In this document: positions 29,966 through 41,165 of the stretch, one piece after another
Position numbering within the stretch: position 1 is the stretch's first letter
Layout of the letters: the number at the start of each line of letters is the position of its first letter
DNA from: Bartonella henselae str. Houston-1
GTDB taxonomy: Bacteria > Pseudomonadota > Alphaproteobacteria > Rhizobiales > Rhizobiaceae
Direction: 5' to 3'
DNA length: 64,000 nt
Assembly (NCBI RefSeq): GCF_000046705.1
Contig: NC_005956.1
Location: 1,585,001 to 1,649,000, forward strand
Position numbers and translations under genes: made by a program
Notes under the pieces: generated by a model
Database searches by the model: none
Told to the model about the DNA's origin: nothing
Seen by the model: the letters and a program-made list of their open reading frames with translations, nothing else

Positions 29966-31804
29966 TCATGTGCCTTCTGCAAAATGGATTGGCATCAGCT
30001 GTTCCACACCGGCATGACCGCTAGGGCCTCCTAAAGCCTCAGCACTGTCTTGCAATGGAGCACTTTGTTTCTCTAAACTCTGCTTTTGTGCTTTGAGTGC
30101 AATTTTATGGATGAGTGATGCAGGCAAAGGTGAATAACGCAAAAGATCGAGCATAATATCTGGCGTTGTGAAACTCTGCATCAAAGGCAGCAATTGCATA
30201 ATAATAGCAAATGTCCGCTCTTTTTCATTGAGACTCGTTGGAGCATCATCAACCACAATATCATACTCCAAACTGGTAATCATTTCGCGTGTTAACGGCA
30301 CATACCTAGCATTTTCGTCACCAGCAATACGCACCAATCGCCCATCGGAAAGATAGTTTTGAATAAGGTAGAGAATAATTTTTCCCTGTCGCTGCCGATA
30401 TCGCCGCAAACCATCAAAGAAAGAAGCCAACAAATTGAGTGAAGATTGGCGGCGTTGTTGTTCAAGAATTCCTGGTTGATTGACCGCCCGTGTACCAATA
30501 AATTCAGAAGACAATCCGGTCACTTGTTCGAGTGCGCTCTTTGCTTCATTAAACAGCTGAAAGAAGCCTTGGGGGAATTGTGCAACGGGCTTAGGCTGGA
30601 TTCTTCCCCCAGAAACAGCCCCACTTTTCAGCCAAGTAATGCTATCGGCTCTCGCCCAACTTTCCACGGCTTGTCGATCATCATCAAAAGCATCGCGTTC
30701 AGCCATAATTCCGCCTTTTGACTGACTATTAAGCAAATGCATCACTTGACTAAAATATTTATTTGCCCAGCGTTGCGGATCTTTTGTTGGTTTGACAATC
30801 CCATAAAATTGCCGGCTCAACTTATCAAAAGTGCCAGTAATACATTCCCATCCCAATTGACCTGCTGGCACCAGAGGCTTATCTGGTGCTTCGAGCAATT
30901 TTCGACCCAAAAAAGCACGTTTGACAATTTTTCTCGTTAATCTTGTCGCTTGGATTGCAGGAAAATCTTTGCACAAATTTTGAAAATCTTGCTCTGAATA
31001 ATCGATAAATTTTCCACTTAAAGGATCGAGGATCTTATAAACAACTTCACGTTCGAACCAGCGGCATTCAGCCAATGTAACCATTTTAGGACGTTGAGAA
31101 CTGCTCTCCTCCTCCACATCTTTCTGATAGCTTTGCATATTATCAGCGCTGGTTTGATGAAAAAACGTCTGATGTTTGACCCAATCGGCATTAAGATCAC
31201 TCCAATGGACATGAGGAAACATTTCCTGAGCCATTGCTAAGGGTTTTTCATCAATATACCATAAGCGCTGCGCATCAACCAGATTAGGCTTCACGGCACT
31301 TGCATCCCAGACCATTTTCATTGGATCCAATCTTGCAATGACGGGTTTTCCTTGCGGATCTTCTTCATAATCAAGCCTGGTATCGGTCCACCCCATTCCG
31401 CAAATGATAGCATCTTGAAAGGCATCAGAATCTTCGTACTCCCCATCAGCTTCATCACGAAACCATTCGGCTGCTCCGGTGAGAATCTGGTTGGCAAAGG
31501 CAGCCCCTTCTTGGCGTGGAATAAATTGCACTTGTCGTTTATTATTGCGCTCTGTGCCAATCACAGCATTGACCAAAGGAGCAATGCGATTAAAAGTCAT
31601 GACCGGTCTGTTTTGTTCGCGCAACACGGCAAGATCTTGCTCATTCCATTGACGTCCATTATAAAAATCGTAGTCTTCTTGGGCATTTTTTCGCCATTGC
31701 TCGACATGTGCAATATCATCCTGATACCAGCTGACGAGTTTTTTAAAGAGTGCTTGGTGTTCAAGCGTCTCTAATGGATCAAAAGAGTCTTTAGAAATAT
31801 TCAT
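29966..31804 (-). CDS. P22-type portal protein
   Basis: The protein of about 612 residues has the P22-like portal pattern: DYDFYNGRQWNEQDLAVLRE, RPVMTFNRIAPLVNAVIGTE, GMGWTDTRLDYEEDP, a central YFSQVMHLLNSQSKGGIMAE, TGLSSEFIGTRAVNQPGILE and a helical C-terminus. It forms the dodecameric DNA gate. The start used overlaps the terL stop by one base (TAATG); an ATG five codons upstream is possible. The order TerS-TerL-portal-scaffold-capsid is canonical. Confidence 0.9.
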   Translation of the reverse strand: MNISKDSFDPLETLEHQALFKKLVSWYQDDIAHVEQWRKNAQEDYDFYNGRQWNEQDLAVLREQNRPVMTFNRIAPLVNAVIGTERNNKRQVQFIPRQEGAAFANQILTGAAEWFRDEADGEYEDSDAFQDAIICGMGWTDTRLDYEEDPQGKPVIARLDPMKMVWDASAVKPNLVDAQRLWYIDEKPLAMAQEMFPHVHWSDLNADWVKHQTFFHQTSADNMQSYQKDVEEESSSQRPKMVTLAECRWFEREVVYKILDPLSGKFIDYSEQDFQNLCKDFPAIQATRLTRKIVKRAFLGRKLLEAPDKPLVPAGQLGWECITGTFDKLSRQFYGIVKPTKDPQRWANKYFSQVMHLLNSQSKGGIMAERDAFDDDRQAVESWARADSITWLKSGAVSGGRIQPKPVAQFPQGFFQLFNEAKSALEQVTGLSSEFIGTRAVNQPGILEQQRRQSSLNLLASFFDGLRRYRQRQGKIILYLIQNYLSDGRLVRIAGDENARYVPLTREMITSLEYDIVVDDAPTSLNEKERTFAIIMQLLPLMQSFTTPDIMLDLLRYSPLPASLIHKIALKAQKQSLEKQSAPLQDSAEALGGPSGHAGVEQLMPIHFAEGT

Positions 31805-33129
31805 TAAAAAGCCATCCATGAAGTTTGAGAATGGTGAGAAGAACGATAAGTATTTTTTTTCGGCCGCATGTTTGGCTGTTCATAAGCCACACACATCAGT
31901 CCAAAGGCATCCGCGCCATGGCTTGCCCAATCATGTTCAGCACCCAATCCGATATTACGCTGTTCGTCGCGTTTTTCGTGATACCAAGCAAGCGCTTTTC
32001 GGCCAGCATGTGTTGTTTCACGGTTAAACCATATAGCAGGAAACAATCGCCGTACCGCTTCGATACGCATTTTCACAGCTCCCACACCCTGATTAGGAAT
32101 AACCTTAGTTTGAAACCCTGCTTGTTGGAGAGCACTTTCAAAACTCACATTATAGACACGATCTTTCGTTGCGCCATCATGGGGCAAGACCATCAACGCC
32201 TTATCATATCCCCTTTGGAACACCCATCCCACATGCTCAGAGAGCGGCTGTCCTTGGGCTTCATAATAATCGAGGACACGGATTTCCCGCCCCACAAATT
32301 GCGCCACCCACAAAGCGGTAGCATCAGCCTTTGCCCCTGTTCCACCGATATCCCAAAAGATTCTGATCTGCATCAAGGGATCACGGGGAACAGTAGTAAT
32401 ACGCCCTTCCCGTGAAGCCTCCAGCAACGCTTTTTGGTAATAGGCACCTTCAACAGTTTGGAGATATTCCCCTTCCCAAATATGGTTATAGTGTTCAGGT
32501 CGTTGTTCTAAATCTGCCTTGCGATCTCGATTAAGTTTTTCTGGAAATTGAGGATTATCACGCCAAGTGATTTCAGCACCTTTGATATGAGGATTATTGA
32601 CATTTCGGAAACGTTTTTCCACGGGTGCATTTTCACGGCAAGGGTTCCATGTCACCCACAATTCCGCATTCCAATCATTTCCTTCTTCGCGCAAAGTTGG
32701 AATGAGTGTTTGCCAAGCAGTCTCAGTCACAGGTTCCGCCTCATCGACCCAGCAGAGGAAAACGCGCCCCATGGATTTAATACTTGCGATATTGCGATCA
32801 AGCCCAGCGAAAACATAGACGATACGTCCATCTTTTGACTTAATATATTTATCGCCGATTTCATAATAGTCTTGTAGAAAAGGATAGGATTCGATAGCTC
32901 GTTTAATTTCTTCCAGCGAACTTTCATTGAGTGAATTTTGAAATTGCCGTGCACAGAGTATAATGCCGCGCTCTCCAGCTTTTCCATGTCGATATCCGAT
33001 CACGGCAGACATCAAAGCAAAGGAACGTGTTTTTCCAGATCCTCGTCCTCCCCAAGCAGCACGTACATCGGCTTTTCCAGTAAAAACAGGTATAAGCTTT
33101 GGAATAAGAGCAATTTGCGTTGTTGTCAT
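31804..33129 (-). CDS. terL: terminase large subunit
   Basis: The 441-residue protein has a Walker A motif GGRGSGKT (27-34), a Walker B-like FLCWVDEAEP (D129/E130) and an RNase H-type nuclease domain starting at FWDIGGTGAKADATAL (D260). It is of the PBSX/Terminase_3 type: the ATPase motor that pumps DNA into the procapsid and cuts it. It is followed without a gap by the portal gene. Motifs are intact, so it should be functional. Confidence 0.93.
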   Translation of the reverse strand: MTTTQIALIPKLIPVFTGKADVRAAWGGRGSGKTRSFALMSAVIGYRHGKAGERGIILCARQFQNSLNESSLEEIKRAIESYPFLQDYYEIGDKYIKSKDGRIVYVFAGLDRNIASIKSMGRVFLCWVDEAEPVTETAWQTLIPTLREEGNDWNAELWVTWNPCRENAPVEKRFRNVNNPHIKGAEITWRDNPQFPEKLNRDRKADLEQRPEHYNHIWEGEYLQTVEGAYYQKALLEASREGRITTVPRDPLMQIRIFWDIGGTGAKADATALWVAQFVGREIRVLDYYEAQGQPLSEHVGWVFQRGYDKALMVLPHDGATKDRVYNVSFESALQQAGFQTKVIPNQGVGAVKMRIEAVRRLFPAIWFNRETTHAGRKALAWYHEKRDEQRNIGLGAEHDWASHGADAFGLMCVAYEQPNMRPKKNTYRSSHHSQTSWMAF

Positions 33130-33165
33130 TCATCCTCAAGCATAACGCCCCTCAAAAAAACATAC

Positions 33166-33464
33166 CCCAAAAACCATGGCGTTCCAAAAATCACGCGCTC
33201 CCAAGGCTCCAAAATCTTCAAACATCGTGCCAAATACTCCACCCCTCAAGCATCACCCTCTTTAGCCTCCGGCTCGCAAGAGGAGGCATTTTTTGCAATC
33301 ACCGGCACAATCTCCACACGTGAAATTGTCTTAACATCACCCACAGCTTTGTGCCGTAACTTGCACAGACAAAATCTTTACAAGAAGCGAAAAACTGTTC
33401 ACACGGGACACATATCAACTTTTCCAGTAAAAACTGGTCATAAGCTAAGAACAACACGACAACC
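33166..33464 (-). repeat. decayed copy of the small terminase 3' end, period about 299 bp
   Basis: Positions 33166-33380 repeat 33466-33690, including the TerS stop region and the flank ACCATGGCGTTCCAAAAA. It separates terS from terL by over 400 bp, where the two genes are usually adjacent. Confidence 0.88.
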
Positions 33465-33544
33465 TTCAAAAACCATGGCGTTCCAAAAACCACGCGCTCC
33501 CAAGGCTCCAAAATCTTCAAACATCATGCCAAATACTCCACCCC

Positions 33545-33877
33545 TCAAGCATCACCCTCTTTAGCCTCCGGCTCGCAAGAGGAGGCATTTTTTGCAATCA
33601 CCGGCACAATCTCCACACGTGAAATTGTTTTAACATCACCACCTGCTTCTCCGGTAACTTGCAGAGGCAATACTTTAGCCAGCAGCGAAAAAAAAGGCAC
33701 AGGATTATTTAATGCATGATATTGAAGATAAGACACCAGCCCATCTTCACCATAGTGATATCCAGCTTGCTCTGCAGCTGTAAGAAGGGCTTCATTAAAG
33801 CGCTTTGTTGTTTTATTCACAGCACCTTTTGACCGCCCTCTTCGACGTAAGGGAAGACAAGGTTTTTCTGCCATCAT
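33545..33877 (-). CDS. small terminase-like DNA-packaging protein
   Basis: The 110-residue protein opens with RRRGRSKGAVNKTTKRFNEA, an AT-hook-like basic start common in phage small terminases. It continues with SYLQYHALNNPVPFFSLLAK and VLPLQVTGEAGGD, also typical. It is the first gene of the minus-strand cluster and precedes terL. A GAAGGA site precedes the ATG pair. By position and motif it recognises DNA for packaging. In a gene transfer agent this would be expected to be of low specificity. Confidence 0.75.
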   Translation of the reverse strand: MMAEKPCLPLRRRGRSKGAVNKTTKRFNEALLTAAEQAGYHYGEDGLVSYLQYHALNNPVPFFSLLAKVLPLQVTGEAGGDVKTISRVEIVPVIAKNASSCEPEAKEGDA

Positions 33878-34873
33878 CCTGTTCCTTCAAATTAAAGAGA
33901 AGCTGATCCCATATCTTGAAAAATGGCATAAAAATCAGCAATAAAATTTTTAAGAACAACCAACCACATGTAAAAACTTTGTGATCAGAGGCCAATCAAA
34001 TAGCTTTGCTAGCCTTTATATGACGATACATTTTTGGCAATCCTTTGCTGGATAATTGAGTGAAAATCTTTTTGCCTTTTATCCCAGGCTCCTTTCTCTC
34101 ATAACCATGATACTCTTTGTTCTCTAAAGAAACACGCAAATCTCCCGTTACAGCTTCCAACAAAGAACGCATAAAAGGTATAACAGCAATAGAAGATAAA
34201 AAGAATAACGGTACTTTAGAAAAGCAATCACCTGAAATAGAATAAAAATAGAATTTTCTGATAAAAAAACGAGAAAGACCTACACTCATCCCCCAACCTT
34301 AGTCACCCAGCAAAGGATTACCAAGAATGTATCATTATATAAATGCTAGCAAAACCATCCCCTTTTCTAGAGAAAGACATCTCTTAGAAATCTCTCCCTC
34401 TCTTAGAAATTTCTCAAAGACCGGAAAACTTATTGATTATAATACGACACTGTGAGACCGATGAATATGACAAAGTCTGACCGATGAGTGAAATAGAATT
34501 CAAGAAGTTATAAATGAACTAACCGTTTATAACGATAAGCCTGTCCTGAGAAATCAGAAAACGATCACTGAAAATGAGATGGTGTGAAAAGGCTCATAAG
34601 CTCTAGAAAGCTCTAAGAAAGACAGAACCGAAACAGATAGTGTTTGATTTACAAACCGCTTCCGCCGTAATGAAGCTTCACCCCCATCATCATTCTTCAA
34701 TCTGCTTCACAAAAGCACAGAATGCTGATTGTATCATTATGATACGCGTTCAGATTTACCTTGTCAAGTTTTTTTTATGTTTTATTATCATTTTTTTCTG
34801 TCTGATAGGCATTTCTTAACGCATTGTTATATCTTTATTTCATTGCCATATTCCTCATTTCTAGAACAGTATC
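33878..34873. other. gene-free stretch
   Basis: Between clpB and the particle cluster. A minus-strand frame at 33996-34289 (97 codons, with a hydrophobic start and a basic tail) is not supported by any family resemblance. The promoter of the particle cluster must lie in or near this stretch, but I could not identify it. Confidence 0.35.
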
Positions 34874-37453
34874 TTAATTTTCAGGCAAAAAAGTCAAATG
34901 CTCTCCTTCTTTTGCAATTGTCACCGCCATCTCATCATGAATTTTTCCAAACAAGATGTTTTCTGCCAGTGGATCTTGAATTTCTCTTTGGATAATGCGT
35001 TTGAGAGGCCGCGCGCCATAGAGAGGATCATAGCCCTTATCGCCAAGGAATTGCCGAACCTCTGGTTCGATATGCAAAGTTATTTTGCGTTCATTGAGCA
35101 AATTTTGCAAATGTTGTATCTGGATATCAACGATAGCTTCCATGTCGCTACGTTGTAATCTCTGAAAGAGAATAACCTCATCAATACGATTAAGAAATTC
35201 GGGACGAAAAGCCGCTTTTACAACATTCATGACATCATTTTTTGCCTGATCGGTCGTTTGTCCTTCTGGCAAGGCGGTTAAAAATTCCGCTCCCAAATTT
35301 GAGGTCATAATCAGTAAGGTATTGCGAAAATCGACAGTACGTCCCTGGCTATCTGTCAAGCGCCCTTCATCAAGCACCTGCAGCAAGAGATTAAAAATAT
35401 CGGGATGGGCTTTTTCAATCTCATCGAACAAAATGACCTGATAAGGTCTTCGCCGCACGGCTTCAGTTAGCACTCCCCCTTCTTCATATCCGACATATCC
35501 GGGCGGTGCCCCAATCAAGCGTGCACCGGCATGTTTTTCCATATATTCCGACATATCGATGCGCAACATAGCATTTTGATCTTGAAAGAGAAAAGCCGCA
35601 AGCGCTTTGGTTAATTCGGTTTTTCCCACACCGGTAGGACCAAGAAACATAAAGGAGCCGATGGGGCGATTAGGGTCTTGCAGGCCGGCACGCGCACGGC
35701 GTACAGCGCGGGAAACAGCTTGCACAGCTTCACCCTGTCCAACCACACGTTTGCTAATTTCGTCTTCCATACGCAGGAGCGCCTCTCGTTCTGCCTCAAG
35801 CATACGATCAACAGGAACTCCGGTCCATCGAGAAACAATCCGGGCCACATGTTCAGCGGTAACAGTTTCTTCAACGAGATGATTTTGCTGATCATCATTT
35901 TCAGCTATGCTCAATTGTTTTTCGAGCTGCGGAATGACGCTATAAGCGAGTTCTCCGGCTTTTTGGAATTGTCCATCACGCTGTGCAATAGCCAAAGCAT
36001 TGCGTGCTTCTTCGAGCTGTTTTTTCAAATCCGCAGCATGTCCTAATTTTTGTTTTTCAGCCTGCCAAGCGGTTGTCATTTCTCTCGATTGTTGTTCCAA
36101 TGTTTCGAGTTCAGCTTGCACGGTTTTCAGACGCTCTTTTGCTGTTGGCTCTACATCGGTTTTCAACGCTTCACGTTCGATTTTCAACTGTAAGATTCTC
36201 CGATCAAGTGCATCGAGTTCTTCGGGTTTTGAATCGACTTGCATACGCAACCGTGCCGCTGCTTCATCGATAAGATCAATGGCTTTATCTGGCAAGAAAC
36301 GATCAGTAATATAACGGTTAGACAAACGGGCTGCAGCAATTAAGGCGCTGTCTGCCAAACGCACTTTATGATGTTGTTCATATTTTTCTTTAATGCCGCG
36401 CAAGATAGAGATTGTATCCTCAAGGGTTGGTTCAGGCACAAAGACGGGTTGGAAGCGCCGTGCAAGAGCAGCATCTTTTTCGACATATTTGCGATATTCA
36501 TCAAGTGTTGTTGCCCCCACACAATGGAGTTCTCCGCGCGCAAGAGCGGGTTTTAGCAAATTGGAAGCATCCATAGGACCATCGGATTTTCCAGCACCAA
36601 CCAGATTATGCAATTCATCAATAAAGAGAATGATCTGCCCATTTTCGGCTTGCACCTCAGCCAGCACTGCTTTAAGACGTTCTTCGAATTCGCCGCGATA
36701 TTTTGCACCAGCGATAAGTGCTCCCATATCGAGTGCATAGAGCCGTTTATCGCGCAAAGTTTCTGGCACATCGCCATTAACAATACGCAGTGCTAACCCT
36801 TCAACAATTGCCGTTTTTCCGACACCTGGTTCACCAATGAGCACGGGATTATTTTTGGTACGCCGTGAGAGCACCTGAATAGTGCGGCGAATTTCTTCTT
36901 CACGTCCAATAACAGGATCAAGTTTTCCTTCCCGTGCATCTTTTGTAAGATCGCGTGCATATTTTTGCAAAGCATCATATTGGCTTTCGGCATGAGGACT
37001 TGTAGCCGTTTTTCCTTTACGCAAAGCGTTAATGGCTTGATTGAGTGCTTGCGGAGTCAGACCTGCTTTTGTGAGAATATCGGCTGTTTTTGCAGTTTTT
37101 TCCATGATAAGCGCTTGCAGCACACGCTCGACGGTTACAAACTGATCCCCAGCTTTATGTGCGAGATCTTCTGCTAGAGTGAAGACTTTTGCCAACGGCT
37201 GCGAGAGATAAAGTTGCCCATTTCCGCCTTGCACTTTTGGCAAAGCATCGAGCGCTTCTTCGAGCGCTTTTTGAATAAGAGAGAGATCACCGCCAGCTTT
37301 TTGGATCAATGATGCGGCCAATCCTTGAGAATCCTCTAACAACACTTTGAGGAAATGTTCTGGCATAAATTGTTGATGATCAGAAGAGAGAGCCTTATTT
37401 TGTGCTGTTTGTAAAAAGCCTTGCAACCGTTCGCTATATTTTTCCAGATTCAT
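34874..37453 (-). CDS. clpB: ClpB disaggregase (HSP100 chaperone)
   Basis: The 859-residue protein has the full family length: N-domain (about 1-145), first AAA+ module with GEPGVGKT, middle coiled-coil domain (about 400-520) and second AAA+ module with GPTGVGKT and a Walker [11 protein letters not shown]. With DnaK it rescues aggregated proteins after heat or other stress. A GAAAGGAA ribosome site precedes the ATG. It appears monocistronic; no CIRCE or sigma-32 box was confidently identified upstream. Confidence 0.98.
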   Translation of the reverse strand: MNLEKYSERLQGFLQTAQNKALSSDHQQFMPEHFLKVLLEDSQGLAASLIQKAGGDLSLIQKALEEALDALPKVQGGNGQLYLSQPLAKVFTLAEDLAHKAGDQFVTVERVLQALIMEKTAKTADILTKAGLTPQALNQAINALRKGKTATSPHAESQYDALQKYARDLTKDAREGKLDPVIGREEEIRRTIQVLSRRTKNNPVLIGEPGVGKTAIVEGLALRIVNGDVPETLRDKRLYALDMGALIAGAKYRGEFEERLKAVLAEVQAENGQIILFIDELHNLVGAGKSDGPMDASNLLKPALARGELHCVGATTLDEYRKYVEKDAALARRFQPVFVPEPTLEDTISILRGIKEKYEQHHKVRLADSALIAAARLSNRYITDRFLPDKAIDLIDEAAARLRMQVDSKPEELDALDRRILQLKIEREALKTDVEPTAKERLKTVQAELETLEQQSREMTTAWQAEKQKLGHAADLKKQLEEARNALAIAQRDGQFQKAGELAYSVIPQLEKQLSIAENDDQQNHLVEETVTAEHVARIVSRWTGVPVDRMLEAEREALLRMEDEISKRVVGQGEAVQAVSRAVRRARAGLQDPNRPIGSFMFLGPTGVGKTELTKALAAFLFQDQNAMLRIDMSEYMEKHAGARLIGAPPGYVGYEEGGVLTEAVRRRPYQVILFDEIEKAHPDIFNLLLQVLDEGRLTDSQGRTVDFRNTLLIMTSNLGAEFLTALPEGQTTDQAKNDVMNVVKAAFRPEFLNRIDEVILFQRLQRSDMEAIVDIQIQHLQNLLNERKITLHIEPEVRQFLGDKGYDPLYGARPLKRIIQREIQDPLAENILFGKIHDEMAVTIAKEGEHLTFLPEN

Positions 37454-37780
37454 TTTTTTTCCTTTCTTGCACTACCGCTGCACTTTAACTCCCCAAAGCA
37501 CCCGCAAGGATCGGCCTTACCCCCGCAAAACACCGCGAACGAGGCAGCATGAAAATAGCTGTAGTGCTAAAACAAATATGGGTTCTCACACGCCCCATAG
37601 CAAGAGGAGGATCACGCGAGTAAAGAAGAAAAAAGATCAAAAACAAACAACGACAAGAAGAACCGTGCAAGAAAGATGACAGCAAAGGAAACAATTGGAA
37701 AAAAGAGAGTATTATTCATAATAAAGAGTGGCAATATTCTGTTTTCAACAGACCACTCTCAAGGCTCAATTTTCTTTCCG
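37454..37780. other. gene-free stretch upstream of clpB
   Basis: No gene recognised. It should contain the clpB promoter. Confidence 0.3.
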
Positions 37781-37789
37781 GCTTCAAAC

Positions 37790-38717
37790 ACCCGGTCATT
37801 TTTCAACCTAAATGCCAATTTCCCAAGCTCAAACGCCCAGCCCTGCTCAACTTCAAATACCTGCCCTGTTCAACCCAAAGCCGGACTTCCAACGCCTTTC
37901 AAAACTAGGCAGCCTTTTTACTCTTCTTCACAAGTTTTATTGCGAACACGAAGCTTCTCTTTAACTTCAAACACTTAAACGATCCGAGTCTCAAGCACGC
38001 AACCTCCACCCTATCATTCACACAATCAACGTCGTCCTTGGCATCCAATGCCAGCTTCCCCAGCTCAAACGCCCAGCCCTGCTCAACTTCAAATACCTGC
38101 CCCTGTTCAACCCAAAGCCGGATTTCCAACGCTTCTCAAAACTAGGCAGCCTTTTTACTCTTCTTCACAAGTTTTATTGCGAACACGAAGCTTCTCTTCA
38201 ACTCCAAACACTTAAACGATCCGGGTCTCAAGCACGCAACCTCCACCCTATCATTCACACAATCAACGTCGTCCTTGGCATCCAATACCAGCTTCCCCAG
38301 CTTCAATGCCCGGTCATTCTTCAACCTAAATGCCAATTTCCCAAGCTCAAACGCCCAGCCCTGCTCAACTTCAAATACCTGCCCCTGTTCAACCCAAAGC
38401 CGGATTTCCAACGCTTCTCAAAACTAGGCAGCCTTTTTACTCTTCTTCACAAGTTTTATTGCGAACACGAAGCTTCTCTTCAACTCCAAACACTTAAACG
38501 ATCCGGGTCTCAAGCACGCAACCTCCACCCTATCATTCACACAATCAACGTCGTCCTTGGCATCCAATACCAGCTTCCCCAGCTTCAATGCCCGGTTATT
38601 CTTCAACCTAAATGCCAATTTCCCAAGCTCAAACGCCCAGCCCTGCTCAACTTCAAATACCTGCCCTGTTCAACCCAAAGCCGGACTTCCAACGCTTCTC
38701 AAGACTAGGCAGCCTTT
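37790..38717 (-). repeat. three tandem copies of the yacG 3' end, period 282 bp
   Basis: The landmark AAACTAGGCAGCC recurs at 38139 and 38421 (period 282), at 37902 after a 45-bp deletion, and as AGACTAGGCAGCC at the yacG end (38702). Each copy contains a minus-strand frame of 64-89 codons ending FVFAIKLVKKSKKAA. As 282 is 94 codons, these frames are in register between copies. They lack ribosome sites. Confidence 0.85.
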
Positions 38718-38990
38718 TTACTCTTCTTCATCAGCTTTTTGTGGCAGGGGTGGCAAGATATAAGAGCCCGAAAGCCATCGGTTCAGATCAATCGCCCGGC
38801 ATCGTGTTGAACAGAAAGGATAGGCGTTTTGTTGTGCCATCTGACCACAAATGGGACAAAGATGGGGAGGACGGATTGAAGAGATCTCTGTTTGCTTCAC
38901 ATTCGGCTTTGTTTGCGTTTGGTGGGCTTTTTTTATTTGTTCGCGCCCTTTACTTAATTTTTGCTCTGTTTGTTTGTTATTCTGTTCCAT
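38718..38990 (-). CDS. yacG: YacG DNA gyrase inhibitor
   Basis: The 90-residue protein has a zinc knuckle with Cys45, Cys48, Cys60 and Cys64 (CPICGQ ... FCSTRC), followed by RAIDLNRWLSGSYILPP and an acidic end, as in YacG. The N-terminal 40 residues form a basic extension longer than in most homologues. YacG binds GyrB and blocks DNA binding. It lies 25 bp behind maf in an infA-maf-yacG order, likely one operon. The 3' end is copied three times downstream. Confidence 0.92.
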   Translation of the reverse strand: MEQNNKQTEQKLSKGREQIKKAHQTQTKPNVKQTEISSIRPPHLCPICGQMAQQNAYPFCSTRCRAIDLNRWLSGSYILPPLPQKADEEE

Positions 38991-39015
38991 TGGTTTTGCC
39001 AGTCAATCCGTTTCT

Positions 39016-39714
39016 CTAATGTGTTTTTCCATTCCAATGAGTGAGAAGTGGATAGTGATAAGCCGTGAGAAGATCCATTGTTTCAGCCAAAGGCAAGCCC
39101 ACCACATTGGAATAAGAACCAGCGATATAGACAACAAAAGCACCTGCTTTGCCTTGAATAGCGTATCCACCGGCTTTTCCTTGCCATTCTCCAGAATAAA
39201 GATAGGCCTCCATCATGGGAGAGGTCAACCGTCTAAAACGGACACAACTTTCGACCAATTTTACGGTTATTTTTCCGCATTCATTAAGCGCACAAACAGC
39301 GCCATAGACTTTGTGTGCACGTCCAGAAAGGAAGCGCAAACATTCATAAGCCTCATCTTCGCTTTCTGGTGAGGGAAGAATAGTACGCCCAACAGCAACC
39401 ACAGTATCAGCGGCCAAGATGACTATTTTCTGCGCTGATACTTTTTCTCCACTGCTTTGATCGCGCCATAGAAAAGTTTCTTGTGCTTTAAGAGCTTTTT
39501 CCTTTGCCAAACGTTTTGCAAGATTTGCAGGATGTTCTCTTAATTTTGGTGTTTCATCGATATTGGTTGCATAAACCTGATGGGGATCAAGACCAATTTG
39601 TGCTAAGAGAGCCAAGCGACGGGGCGAAGCGGAAGCAAGTATCAATTGGATTTCCTCTAAGGAGGTTTCTTCCAAACGAGATTTTTTAAAGAAAGTTTTT
39701 CTTATGACTTCCAT
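39016..39714 (-). CDS. maf: Maf family nucleotide pyrophosphatase
   Basis: The protein of about 232 residues has the Maf signature LILASASPRRLALLAQIGL, the metal/substrate residues in ILAADTVVAVGR, and YECLRFLSGRAHKVYGAVCA. The family hydrolyses non-canonical or modified NTPs and was first described as a septum formation inhibitor. An ATG at 39714 with GAGGGGG upstream is preferred to the GTG at 39720. The N-terminus is about 20 residues longer than usual. Confidence 0.92.
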   Translation of the reverse strand: MEVIRKTFFKKSRLEETSLEEIQLILASASPRRLALLAQIGLDPHQVYATNIDETPKLREHPANLAKRLAKEKALKAQETFLWRDQSSGEKVSAQKIVILAADTVVAVGRTILPSPESEDEAYECLRFLSGRAHKVYGAVCALNECGKITVKLVESCVRFRRLTSPMMEAYLYSGEWQGKAGGYAIQGKAGAFVVYIAGSYSNVVGLPLAETMDLLTAYHYPLLTHWNGKTH

Positions 39715-39909
39715 TTCCACCCCCTCAGAATGATTTTAAACGACTAGCCAATGCGTTTAGCATCCCTGATTTTCTTTTTTGAGAGACCTCTGATATTCTT
39801 TACTCCCTCATATAACGCATTTCCAGGACGATTTTTGCTCTTGGAAGCAAGATAAAGGCTTTTAGGAACACTATTGCTGCTTTTAGAAAAAGTAACAACC
39901 ACAGATGAA

Positions 39910-40128
39910 CTACTTATAGCGATATATAATGCGGCCTTTTGTTAGATCATAGGGCGTCATTTCAACCATGATTTTATCACCAGCTAACACACGAATACGA
40001 TTTTTGCGCATTCTTCCAGCGGTATGAGCAATAATTTCATGATCATTTTCCAGTTTTACGCGAAACATCGCATTCGGTAAAAGTTCAGTTACGATACCAG
40101 AAAACTCCAAGACTTCTTCTTTTGACAT
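39910..40128 (-). CDS. infA: translation initiation factor IF-1
   Basis: The 72-residue protein is near identical to alphaproteobacterial IF-1 ([20 protein letters not shown], then [18 protein letters not shown]). It occupies the ribosomal A site during initiation. The start at 40128 matches the family start and has an AAGGAA site; a TTG two codons earlier is ignored. Maf and yacG follow in the same direction after a gap of 195 bp. Confidence 0.97.
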   Translation of the reverse strand: MSKEEVLEFSGIVTELLPNAMFRVKLENDHEIIAHTAGRMRKNRIRVLAGDKIMVEMTPYDLTKGRIIYRYK

Positions 40129-40460
40129 AAACAATAATTTCCTTTATAGACAGTTGATGCGTTTTTGAGCAGCACGTTATTTTTCAGCGTTCATACCTTA
40201 TTTTCTTGGTTTTGTGAACAAAAATTCAACAAAAAGGAAAAGGTTTTTCTTTTTATATTTGTTTCTTAATGCTCTCAAAAAGTTTTAACAAATTTCTGTG
40301 TATACCCTTTTGAGCAGGTTCAGATAGAATTTTGAGAGATTCTTTAAGGAGAATTTCATTATATTTGATCCCTTTTTCTCTTTCCCTCTATCTCACCGAC
40401 ATCGTACATTACAGGCCTTCTCGTTTAGCGCACTCTTCTCTCTGCTTTACACACCATTCT

Positions 40461-41085
40461 CCCCAGCCACCCCTCACTCTCCACCCCTCACTCTCCACCT
40501 CTCACCCTCCACCTCTCACCCTCCACCTCTCACCCTCCACCTCTCACCCTCCACCTCTCACCCTCCACCTCTCACCCTCCACCTCTCACCCTCCACCTCT
40601 CACCCTCCACCTCTCACCCTCCACCTCTCACCCTCCACCTCTCACCCTCCACCTCTCACCCTCCATCTCTCATCCTCCACCTCTCATCCTCCATCTCTCA
40701 TCCTCCGCCTTTCACTCTCCACCTCTCACTCTCCACCTCTCACCCTCCACCTCTCATCCTCCATCTCTCATCCTCCGCCTTTCACTCTCCACCCCTCACT
40801 CTCCACCCCTCACTCTCCACCCCTCACTCTCCACCCCTCACTCTCCATCTCTCATCCTCCACCTCTCATCCTCCACCCCTCACTCTCCACCTCTCACCCT
40901 CCACCCCTCACTCTCCATCTCTCATCCTCCACCCCTCATTCTCCACCCCTCATTCTCCATCCCTCACTCTTCATCTCTCATCCTCCACCTCTCATCCTCC
41001 ACCCCTCATTCTCCATCCCTCACTCTTCATCTCTCATCCTCCACCTCTCATCCTCCACCCCTCATTCTCCAGCGATCACTCCCTC
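40461..41085. repeat. 14-bp minisatellite, about 44 copies
   Basis: The unit is CCACCTCTCACCCT with variants (CTCATCCTCCATCT, CCCTCACTCTCCAC). It ends at CCAGCGATCACTCCCTCATT, about 85 bp before a Brt-like RNA. The same consensus, the same end and the same RNA/HTH unit recur at 46.4-47.6 kb. A frame of 324 codons through it is an artefact. Confidence 0.95.
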
Positions 41086-41165
41086 ATTCAAAAATTGTAA
41101 CTTCACAAACTGTTCTAATTGTTATTGTAAATCCTCTGAAATTCCTTTATGACTTAAAAGATGTT

